Origin: Aradus depressus
Lineage: Eukaryota > Arthropoda > Insecta > Hemiptera > Aradidae
Assembly (NCBI GenBank): GCA_963662175.1
Contig: OY759225.1
Location: 3,793,107-3,857,106 of the forward strand
DNA length: 64,000 nt
Reading direction: 5' to 3'
Below the pieces are notes generated by a model. It was not told the DNA's origin. It saw nothing but the letters and a program-made list of their open reading frames with translations, and ran no database searches. Positions 56,875-64,000 of this stretch are shown here, piece after piece. The position numbers and the translations under genes are program-made. Each line of letters opens with the position of its first letter. The first letter of the stretch is position 1.

Positions 56875-59848
56875 TCTTAATAATGTTGGTCGCAACTGTT
56901 GCCATGACGCAACAACCAGCTACCAAGAGGACTTGATTGATAGGGAATGTCTTGATTGGAGTGAGAGAGGAAGGCTACCCAGCGGTAGCTCCTCAGGGCG
57001 AAATTAAAAAAAAAAATATATACATATAATTATTATCAATAAATATTATGGGGATATTATGATTTTGTTTCAAGTGGGGGGTTGCAATTTGAGATTATAG
57101 CAAGTCACGGTTCCACCTCCTCTTCAATCTCCTGGGAGGATTGTGTGGTGAAGAAAGTGAGTGGATGTATAGATTTGGGTGTGAATGCAATTTGCTGTGG
57201 AAACGTCTGTAAAGGTCCTGAATTGTGTCGTGTACTGTGTTTATCATGAGGTCATTGTGGAGTGTTCTGTTACTTACGTATGGTGGGCATTGTGTAATGA
57301 GTCTGAGTGTCTTTTACTGGAAAACCTGTATGCATTTCAGGTTAGATATTTTAGCCGAACGATATTTTAGTTTAAGTGTTGTATTTAAGTGTGTAGCAGT
57401 TACGCTTTTGTGTTAAAGGATAATTTTGAATGTCTGTGCAGAAGAAAATAAAACATTTTAAATCGTTTGTTTAGTGTACTAAGTATGAAGCTTGTATGAG
57501 GGTACCATGTCAGTCGTCTGTCCAGAGTAAGTCCCAAATATCTTACTCTGTTAGTCTGAGGGAGGGGCTTGTTGTAGATAAAAACGGCGGGACATGTATC
57601 TCGTCTTAGTGTAGATGTTATATGTTGTGATTTCTCCGTGTTGACTTTAATTTTCCAAATGTTGCACCAGTTCTCAATTTGAGTAACACATTACGGAGTG
57701 TATACACACTTATACGAATATACATATTTTTTTAAATGTATATTTTAAGAGTAGGAAATTATGTTACATACTACTTATCAATACTTGGGGGATTTTAGAG
57801 CGAGTTCTACAGAGATGGGATATAATATGCTTTACTAAAACATAAAACATATTGATGACTGGATGGTGAAATTCATTAAGTCAAAAAATTATCTGTCGTT
57901 ACTTCATTGTAAAATTTGTCTTTTGTCTTCCGTTCTGCAATAATGACTGTCACAAAACCTCGCTGCATTCGAATGTTCGTCCGTTTCTAAATCAACAACG
58001 TGATGAGAGACAAAAAGTCTTTTTAAACTTGAGCGGAAGGTAATTGACGTGGTTAGAATCAAAATAGTCTAAATGACATTTTTAAAACTTTGAATAAACT
58101 GTGCATTAAGTGCTTAACTGATTTTAAAAATCTATAAGTTATTGAAACCAGAAATATTTTGTCTTCTGCTTCTATGGTGAAAGTTGCTGTCAGCAAACCA
58201 TAAAATTGAACAAAAATCTTAATTTCAAGGTCACTTTGATACGTTTACTAAATCTCAGCACTGGCTAGGATAATTTCACTTGTACAACTTTTTTCCTGAA
58301 CAAACTATCAATTTTTGTACCCGATTATGCACTTAACCAAAATTTTTCAGAAATGTCACTTGCGACCATTTTGATTCTAATGCCGTCAATTGTCTGGTTC
58401 ACATACATTTTATCAAATATTTGTTTATAAATTAATTTCTTTTGAACAGCGAAGGGTGCGCTTTTTTACTTCCTGAACTATACGAAGTATAGGTGAAGTT
58501 ATGTAATCGGTCAAAAATTCGATGCAACGTTTTCAATGGAATTTATTTCCGACCTCCAGGTAACGAAAATTAATTTTAAAAAATCTGTGTGTACTGTACT
58601 CCCGACAGAATGAATGTATCGACACAAAATTTTATTCCAGAACCCTCTAATGACACCAATTGTTTCTCAGCCAAATCGACTAATCCTCATTGTTAAAAAG
58701 AATAAAATTACCATGATATAAAAGTCGTGTTTCACATATAAAAACATCATTTCATACTTAGCTTTCCTTTTTATTTTCTTGGTAGCGTTCCTCCACAGAT
58801 ATCCGCCAATAACATCTAAGGCAATTACTTTCTGTTTAATATTCTCATTATTAATATCGTTATTATTTGTATTATTACTTTCATGTACCTTTAGTATTAT
58901 AAGAAAGTATTGAAATCCTGCGAAAGTTTGAAATAAAGGTTTCGACGGAATTTCACGTTTTAAGGTCTCCTGAACAATTTTTGATTGATTTTCTCGATGA
59001 CGTCTGACTGAGTGTGCCTGTGACTGGAACATTGTGAGCGCTCTTAACTCAAAAATGATCGTAGCAATGAAGTTGACATTTGAAATGAAGATGTCACACG
59101 TGCAACCATGTTACTTTGGAACCTTATTATTTATACAATTTACAAATTAATTTTATTATCTTTTTTATGTTATTGTTATTACTAATCATAAGTGTTCGAC
59201 TTTAATATCTAATAACTGTTTATTTATCAAATTTATAAGGTATCATAATAACATATATATATATATATGTTATTATGATATTATATTATTTATAATAATT
59301 TATTAACAATATTATTGTTATTATTATTAACCATAGAACTAAAAGAAAAAAGTCACTGGCCCTATAGACTAAATATAGTAATCCGAAACACTTATATGGG
59401 CACCGAAGCCCGTTATCATAATTATAATTATGTCGTGAATTATCTTTTTTTTTTTTTTTATCTCTTCAGTTCCCCTTCCCCTCCCCGTCAAAAATAATAA
59501 TATTAGGTAATAAAATTCAAAAAATACAAATAAAAAGTTAAAATCAGGAAATCGTATCTTTAAGCTGGGTTATAGGTGCCAGCCAGGGTGGAGAACGACG
59601 CAAGCAGATGTGAACATCTAGTTTACCTCTAGAAATATGTCAGCACAATCGTGTACAAGAAGGACCAGGGTGCCGACTCTGACGAGGTTACATAGCCAGG
59701 AGAAAGACATGAGGAGAATGGTGGCGATATGATGGACGAACATCTGCCAGAAGTCCTTCCGTTTGACATCTCTGAACTGGGAGACGGTGAGAGACCAGTA
59801 GAAGGACAAAGAGATCATGTAGTACCACCAGCAGTCACGGGTCACACT
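43399..59848 (-). CDS. schlank: Ceramide synthase (TLC domain), C-terminal half; 5' exons outside window
   Basis: Integral ER-membrane ceramide synthase, which N-acylates sphingoid bases with fatty acyl-CoA. Four in-phase minus-strand exons are visible: 59848-59627, 56768-56650, 51461-51314 and 43494-43399, encoding the last 194 residues. The first contains the catalytic Lag1p signature: SLSFYWSLTVSQFRDVKRKD, then the double histidine in FVHHIATILL, and VGTLVLLVHDCADIFLE. The next exons give AAKMAKYAKYQKVCDALFAV with TRLGVYPCWILY, and a membrane segment FPAYYIFNGLLLLLLALHIF plus LILKIAYNAISAGQ. The last exon is the acidic, serine-rich tail MEGDIRSSSSEELTDASSNS, as in CerS proteins, ending at TGA 43401-43399. 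Visible introns are 2.9, 5.2 and 7.8 kb, filled with SINEs, LINE relics and MITEs. No N-terminal exons were found up to 64000, so the gene is 5'-incomplete here. Drosophila's orthologue is schlank. Confidence 0.92.
45187..45480 (+). repeat. Helitron-related dispersed repeat
   Basis: Starts GGCTACACGAAGTATAGGGG then AGGTTATGTAATC, as at 9.6, 51.8 and 58.5 kb; diverges after about 100 bp. Confidence 0.6.
46567..46784 (-). repeat. tRNA-derived SINE copy
   Basis: Reversed: GACTCATGCCCGGGCTTTAA, CATCGTACAGGCTCGGGACC, GGGTTTTGAACCCGCGATCT and CACTGAGCTACCGGCGCC; internal deletion after CGCTTACTAC. Confidence 0.9.
47096..47270 (-). repeat. tRNA-derived SINE copy, internally deleted
   Basis: Reversed 3' end (GACTAATGCCCGGGC), then CTTCCCAGATAAAAC and the tRNA head GGGTTTCGAACCTGCGATCT. 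Confidence 0.85.
48192..48415 (-). repeat. tRNA-derived SINE copy, internally deleted
   Basis: Reversed: ATCATGCCCGGGCTTTAACT, GTCACTCTGTGGACATGAG, GGTTTTGAACCCCTGATCTT and CACTGAGCTACCAGGGCC. Confidence 0.88.
48775..49345 (-). pseudogene. Jockey-type LINE, post-RT region remnant
   Basis: Minus strand: IPWNPKDQGVRYLGVHLDTR, LTWRLHINTKLQQAHTRLRL, IYPLINRN, LYKTLILPLLTYACPG, then in another frame LQTFQNKVLRIAVNAPWFIR and NTQIHRELGVAPF. This is the connection region of jockey-clade polymerases, with frameshifts. Confidence 0.85.
49902..49929 (-). other. Hammerhead-like core
   Basis: Minus strand: CTGATGA, UG, stem ACGC-TGTT-GCGT, then GAAAACCAG. Agrees with the CUGAUGA...GAAA order of a hammerhead core. 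Flanks differ from the palindromic elements. Confidence 0.45.
51515..51712 (-). repeat. SINE copy lacking tRNA head
   Basis: Reversed 3' domain GACTCATGCCCGGGCTTTGA and CGAGGTCATATCGCC, ending at the central CCGAAGGACGGC. It lies 53 bp upstream (in gene orientation) of ceramide synthase exon 51461-51314, near the branch-point zone. Confidence 0.87.
51770..51990 (+). repeat. Helitron-related dispersed repeat
   Basis: GGGGATGTTATGTAATCGGG, TCCACATGAAATTTTAAATG and AATCGAATAAAAAG in the order seen at 9.6 and 58.5 kb. Confidence 0.6.
52555..52640. repeat. ~30-bp direct repeat, three copies
   Basis: Units of AATTAAGGCAACCTATTCCT-type, diverging in the third copy. Confidence 0.75.
52850..52884. 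repeat. Poly-G tract
   Basis: GGGGGGGAGG followed by about 25 further G; copy number is probably unstable and the assembly uncertain. Confidence 0.8.
53200..53256. repeat. Palindrome, ~25-bp arms
   Basis: GTGTTGCATTAAGAACAATA and its inverse flank a 6-bp loop (CCTAAG); one mismatch. Confidence 0.75.
53617..53807. mobile_element. MITE, 191 bp, perfect 28-bp TIRs
   Basis: The ends AATGTAGAAGGAATTCGAGG-TTCTGTCG and its exact complement flank a non-coding centre. Target duplication not resolved. In a ceramide synthase intron. Confidence 0.8.
54398..54623 (-). repeat. tRNA-derived SINE copy
   Basis: Reversed: GTCTACCTAGGTTTATTCAC, CGTCCCATTCGAAGGACGGC, CTCCCAGATAAAATAAAC, GGGTCTCGAACACGCGATGT and CACTGAGCTACCGACGGCC. 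The 3' domain is truncated. Confidence 0.88.
55721..55993. mobile_element. Penelope-type palindromic element with 12-bp target duplication
   Basis: Two ~105-bp inverted arms (TAAAATAAAACTGGTTTATT..., TACATGGGAGTACTTTCGG...) meet at a 14-bp centre. An asymmetric tail (TTTGAATTATTTCACAATAT, CTCTGCAATTATGTCA) follows. It is flanked by AGAATAAAGAAA at 55709-55720 and 55994-56005. Each arm carries CTGAGGA, GGTA-GAAA-TACC and GAAAGTAC, a hammerhead-like core with a GAAA tetraloop. Confidence 0.8.
56823..56870. repeat. (AT)n microsatellite
   Basis: About 24 TA units just upstream, in gene orientation, of ceramide synthase exon 56768-56650. Confidence 0.9.
57060..57690 (-). pseudogene. Jockey-type LINE remnant
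   Basis: Minus strand from 57690: TQIENWCNIWKIKVNTEKSQ, VFIYNKPLPQTNRVRYLGLT, LDRRLTWYPHT, later VTATHLNTTLKL, LITQCPPYVSNRTLHNDL and LYRRFHSKLHSHPN. C-terminal part of a non-LTR polyprotein with stops. It lies in a ceramide synthase intron, same strand. Small plus-strand frames here are shadows. Confidence 0.8.
58470..58685 (+). repeat. Helitron-related dispersed repeat
   Basis: ACTATACGAAGTATAGGTGA, TTATGTAATCGGTCAAAAAT, GAATGTATCGACACAAAAT and CTCAGCCAAATCGAC in family order. Confidence 0.65.
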
Positions 59849-60134
59849 CTGCAACAGAAGAACAAGAGCTTAGCATTTATTTGAAGAGAAGAGCTTAATA
59901 AGAGGAAGTGGAGCCTCCGTGTTATAAGAGAACAGAGGATAACCACCAGTTAGGTTATCTAAATCATTATCTAATTCATAGGAGGATTACAACACCGAAA
60001 ATAATAATACTATTACAATTTCGCAGAAATTGTCAATTATCCATTCATGTCTTTACTTCTCCAGGTATGCTAAACATAGGGTCATGGAATAGGTCAGAAA
60101 TTCGAAGTTGAGATTTAATCGAAATTCTATGTTA
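59849..60134. other. Sequence upstream of ceramide synthase exon; intronic
   Basis: The gene's next upstream intron begins at 59849 and must continue beyond the window. It includes a piece of the Helitron-family repeat (60065-60120); no further ceramide synthase exon is visible. Confidence 0.6.
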
Positions 60135-61085
60135 AGCGGCGTTTTCCTAGCTGCAGTTTTTTTGCGCTCCGTAGAACACCACGCAGTGGATTTGTGTTTT
60201 CCTCCAAAATGAAAACGCGGGCGCATAAACTATTCAGTGATTTCTCGAAAGAGCTCTGTTCAAGCAATTTTTGTGTTCGTTCATCATTTTATCTCAGTAA
60301 TGAATCGCCTAGGAGAAAAGAAAAGGAAACTGCTTGGATTGCTGATAGCTAAACACATGATGGATGATGAAGAAGAGGATTTTGTTCTTCTGAATTATGC
60401 TAACAGAAGGAAATCAATCAGTAATATGTTTTTGGATCGAGAGGACGAAGGTCTGTTTAAATTACTGATTAACAACCACTTAATGGACGACGAAGAGAGG
60501 TTCAAAGCATATTTAAGACGACCCGACAACTGACATAATTGCAGAGATATTGTGAAATAATTCAAATGGACTTGAAAATAAAATAAAACTGGTTTATTTA
60601 ATATGTTGTCTAATTTCACTAACTATATATACATGGCATGTATATATAGCTATATATACATGGCATGTATATACATACATGTCATGTATATATAGTTAGT
60701 GAAATTAGACAACATATTAAATAAACCAGTTTTATTTTATTTTCAAGTCGACCCGACAACAGTTTGCATCGCTCTTGAACTACGTTGAAGAGGACCTGAG
60801 AACAGTCCCTTGCAACCGAGTCAGAAAGTCACTAACACCTATTCATCCTCTTCGGAACTAAACCGGGCTTGCGGCTCTTTGTCCGACTTCGGAGGCATTA
60901 AAAAAAAAAATAGAACTGGTCCTTGTTGCCCTGCGTACGCAGGTCGTGAAACGCTGACGTACAACGCAATGCGACCTGTAGGAAAACAAACCCATTACAT
61001 CCTTTGTGTTGGGTCCACTGCGCATTACTTAGGACATATTGCGCACTATGCAGCGCAAAAAAACTGCAGCTAGGAAGACGCGTCT
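60135..61085 (+). mobile_element. PIF/Harbinger derivative with nested insertion
   Basis: Inverted ends AGCGGCGTTTTCC/AGACGCGTCTTCC continue as TAGCTGCAGTTTTTTTGCGC on both sides, flanked by TTA (60132-60134 and 61086-61088), the Harbinger target. Inside, a frame starting at ~60300 encodes a transposase N-terminus: MNRLGEKKRKLLGLLIAKHM, two DEE motifs, LDREDEGLFKLLINNHLMDD, EERFKAYL. After the 218-bp insert at 60531-60748 it continues, one frame shifted, as QQFASLLNYVEEDLRTVP and NRVRKSLTP. The DDE region is missing, so it is inactive. Confidence 0.82.
60531..60748. mobile_element. Palindromic Penelope-type element inside Harbinger
   Basis: Flanked by exact CGACCCGACAAC copies (60519-60530 and 60749-60760). 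The arms match the element at 55.7 kb (AAAATAAAACTGGTTTATTT, TATGTTGTCTAATTTCACTA), with the same TGACATAATTGCAG-type tail now on the left. The centre is replaced by TACATGGCATGTATAT repeats, so the hammerhead-like core is absent. Confidence 0.85.
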
Positions 61086-61089
61086 TTAT

Positions 61090-61330
61090 CCTCCCAAGTG
61101 AGTGAATATACGAAACACAATTTTATATGTGTATCCAGAACCCCCACAAGGACGACACCTATTGATATTCAGCCATATCGACCAGAGATGAAAGGGTGGT
61201 GGGGGGCTTAACAAAAACCCTCATTAACTGCCGAAGTAAGAATGTATCAACATGAAATTGAGTATGATGATTACGACGTCCTTAAAACACCTATTGGGTT
61301 CAGAGGTTAGTTAATTGGGATGTGCTGTGG
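61090..61330 (+). repeat. Helitron-related dispersed repeat
   Basis: ACGAAACACAATTTTATATG, GGACGACACCTATTGATATT, CAGCCATATCGACCAG and CATGAAATT in family order. Confidence 0.55.
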
Positions 61331-62212
61331 AAGTATGGAGCACTACCCTGCACTCTACTGGTAGCCACCTTATTGTAATATTCTAATTTTACAGCTATGA
61401 CTTTTTCTGCCATCAAATGAAGTCAATACAATAACAATAATTCTTTATCACAAATCGCAATACTCTTACAAAATATTTTCAAGGTAAACTTCACTATATG
61501 ATATATATTATACAATAATAATTATACGAAATATAGATCATATAGTGGGCATTACCATCTGATATGATCCAATAGAAAACATTGTTTCCTGTCACCAAGG
61601 ACAAATGAAAGTATATCCCCCGTTTTGATAATACAACAAGTGAATATAACGAACAGTACTTTCCGAGAACTGAGCATAATAAATTTGTCAAGACATACAC
61701 TCTTATGTTAATAGAGTCCTAGAATTAATTTAACAGGTGGACAATTGAATAGAATGGTTTTTATTAAAAGAAGAAAAATAACATCATTCCAAGAAATATA
61801 CAAAGAAAAAAAACACTTAGACTATAGCCATTTAGGCCGTCAGTCGGAGTTGGCATTACAGATATTCGATAATGAAGAACAAAAAATATTAGCTTATATA
61901 AATAAATGAAGAGAATAAATAATCATCGTTAAATTCTTTAAAAAATATATAAACATAAAACATACAAAAATAATAATGGGAATAATGAGAAAATAAAATG
62001 AAGACATGAATTAAGGGTGAAAACGAAATAAGATAGATAAACATGCGTGGGTGGAAATATAATATAAAACTACAGATAATAATACAATAAAAAATAAAGA
62101 GTTTGGTGGCTAGAAACCAAATAAAACTAACTAAACAACCTGGCGGGTAAATGGTAATACATAACCAGAAAGTTACATGAAGGAAGGAGGTTTGTTTGGG
62201 TCCTAGAAATTA

Positions 62213-62400
62213 GATTACTGAATCAGCATGTTTCTATATTTGGATGCCGCCCTTGCATAGTTATATATCCAATTGCAGTTAGGCCCATTCATTAAATCGA
62301 TGAGTTCCCCTATCCCTAGGGTAGGTTTGCCCAGCCACCTCTGTCTGGGGGTGGACTATTGATAACACCATCTATACCAATAAAAAATAAAGAAAAACCT
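62213..62400 (-). pseudogene. Unidentified coding-like fragment
   Basis: Minus strand, one frame: STPRQRWLGKPTLGIGELID, LMNGPNCNWIYNYARAASKY, RNMLIQ then stop. Reads as protein, but the family was not recognised. It may be part of a retroelement or an exon of an unknown gene. Confidence 0.3.
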
Positions 62401-62429
62401 ATGTTTTTTTAAATATTGTCAATTCCGCA

Positions 62430-62745
62430 AAATATAATATATGGGAGTACTTTCGGTATTGCTACCATCTTCAGCCACGATTTAACAAATACTAAATGAT
62501 CTACAAAATTCAGCCCTTTCTGTCATGAATTTTAGTTTACCATGTACTGTATACACATACTCAAAAAAACTGGTCAACTGTTCGGTTGATACCGCCGAAT
62601 AAAATATAAATATCGTCGACATAACGATGCATAAAGATTATTTATGATTGGAATTGTGTGTTTTTCAGGGTTGCTGTCCATAAAGATATCAGCTAGAAGA
62701 GAAGATAGACTAAAGACCGTTGAGAGACATCACTTAGACAAAAAA
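62430..62745 (-). pseudogene. Penelope-like reverse transcriptase fragment plus terminal unit
   Basis: Minus strand: SLSSLLADIFMDSNPEKHTI then PIINN, a frame change, and FMHRYVDDIYILFGGINRTV, DQFFEYVYTVHGKLKFMTER. The RYVDD box and the following H-KLKF motif are typical of Penelope-like RTs. The RT runs directly into the terminal unit with CTGAAGA, GGTA-GCAA-TACC, GAAAGTACTCCC (62476-62451), which ties the hammerhead-like units in this window to Penelope elements. Confidence 0.75.
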
Positions 62746-63479
62746 AAATAATAATAATTCCCGTTAAATCCATCCGGTTTGTTGTATCAACTCATGGTAC
62801 CGGACTGTACTTCCTCATTTCGTTTGACCTTGGAGGGATCTTACGCTAAATGACTGTACACGGTTTATGGCTATTTGCACAAAACAACTATAGATTCAAT
62901 AAAAAAAAAAAATCATCATAGGACCAGAATTGTATACCATAAAATTAGTCGCAGTCTCTTTTCTACTCAAGAATTTTTACTTTATAAGATTCGCCAGTGA
63001 TTCAAATTTTATAGAAAAACTAACTAGATTTTTTTTTTTTTACAAAAACAGTTATTTTAATGTAGTCATAATTAAGCAAAAGTTTGAAAGAGCTTAAAAT
63101 GGAGGCAGTGGGCGGAGCTCTGACTCTACTTTGACATCGTAGTTGAAAATATATAGTTGTCTAGAAGATATAAGTAAGGAGCAGAATAACAGAGAGACCT
63201 AAAGATTCTATTTGCAGTCAATGCAAAGACCCTAAAAATGCAAGAATTTCTCCATACCCTCCCGATGTGCATGTATATAAACTCATTCATTCAATGCACT
63301 TTTTTATTTATTTTTTTTTTCACAATTTAATAAATAATTGTCAACTGTGGGAACACAATAAGAAAGAAAATATGATGACAGGAGAAGAATAAAAAAAGTC
63401 GGCAATCTTCTTCCCCAGAACGAATTAATCAATTAACTATTCGCTCCCACTCCAAAACCAGTCGACCGTTGGCACTAAT

Positions 63480-63880
63480 ATTCAACAGTGGACGTACATA
63501 GGGGCCCCTAAATTCTCATAATAAATTGTGTGTCGATAAATTCAATACATCGGTAGTTTTGGGATTTTAAGGTTGAGGCCTCTCTGATCCACCTCTTCAC
63601 TTCTGTCGATTCCGCTGAAAATTTATGTGTCGCCCTTATAGGTTTTTGAATTCACTTATGAAACTTTGCGTCGATACATTCATTACAAGGGCAGTCGATA
63701 ACGTTCTTGAGTTAGCCCTCTCCCCTAATCCCCGTCTTCCCTTTCTTCGATTTGACTGAAAATGGACAGGTGTTGTCCTTATGGGATTTTGGTCACACAT
63801 ATAAAATGTTGTGCCAATACACTCATACTATTGACAGTTGTTAGAGATTTTATGCTAAGCCACTCCTTAACTGTTGTGTG
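63480..63880 (-). repeat. Helitron-related repeat, about three units
   Basis: Same orientation as the Helitron's 144-bp units: GTCGATAAATTCAATACATC, GTCGATACATTCATTACAAG and TGAGTTAGCCCTCTCCCC, GATTTGACTGAAAATGGAC; strongly diverged. Confidence 0.6.
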
Positions 63881-64000
63881 TAAGGATGGTATGTTGAGAT
63901 CGCGGTGTAATTTTATTTTTGAAACATAGTAAGAGCATTGTGTAATTGTTCGAAGTTTTATTTTGAATGGCTTGAATTCATTTCGTGTATAGGGGACTTA

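Overview
This is insect nuclear DNA. It is AT-rich, its genes carry GT-AG introns, and most of the sequence is transposable-element debris. An insect-type odorant receptor places it in the Insecta; the order cannot be fixed from the window (a hemipteran is a guess). There are no prokaryotic operons, rRNA genes or CRISPR arrays. All exon coordinates were read by hand and may be off by 1-2 bases.

Four protein-coding genes can be assembled, with splice phases that fit at every junction: (1) + strand 2508-8095, a complete 7-exon odorant receptor (371 aa); (2) - strand 13424-10391, a complete 4-exon LAMTOR3 homologue (119 aa, Ragulator subunit of the mTORC1 pathway); (3) + strand 15031-35366, a 12-exon homologue of vertebrate CCDC177 (about 482 aa), with several transposons in its introns; (4) - strand 59848-43399, the last four exons of a ceramide synthase (schlank/CerS), whose N-terminal exons lie beyond the right edge. 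The genes are unrelated neighbours, not a functional cluster.

The rest is mobile DNA. An 11-kb Helitron (18633-29701) with recognisable 5' TC and 3' hairpin-CTAG ends fills most of CCDC177 intron 5 and ends 31 bp before exon 6. It is built of G-rich ~142-bp tandem repeats with higher-order structure, 144-bp repeats open on both strands, and an internal second Helitron-type 5' end. A tRNA-derived SINE family has about 20 copies. One copy is split by a hAT-type element (8-bp target duplication). A PIF/Harbinger derivative (60135-61085, TTA duplication) is itself interrupted by a palindromic element with a 12-bp target duplication. Related palindromes at 37.5 and 55.8 kb contain hammerhead-ribozyme-like cores, and a related unit at 62.4 kb abuts a Penelope-type reverse transcriptase remnant. 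There are also LINE remnants, a piggyBac relic, a short TIR element carrying a DUF7869-like ORF, and several MITEs.

The most unusual material is the Helitron with its higher-order arrays next to a splice acceptor, and the palindromic Penelope-related elements with hammerhead-like cores.
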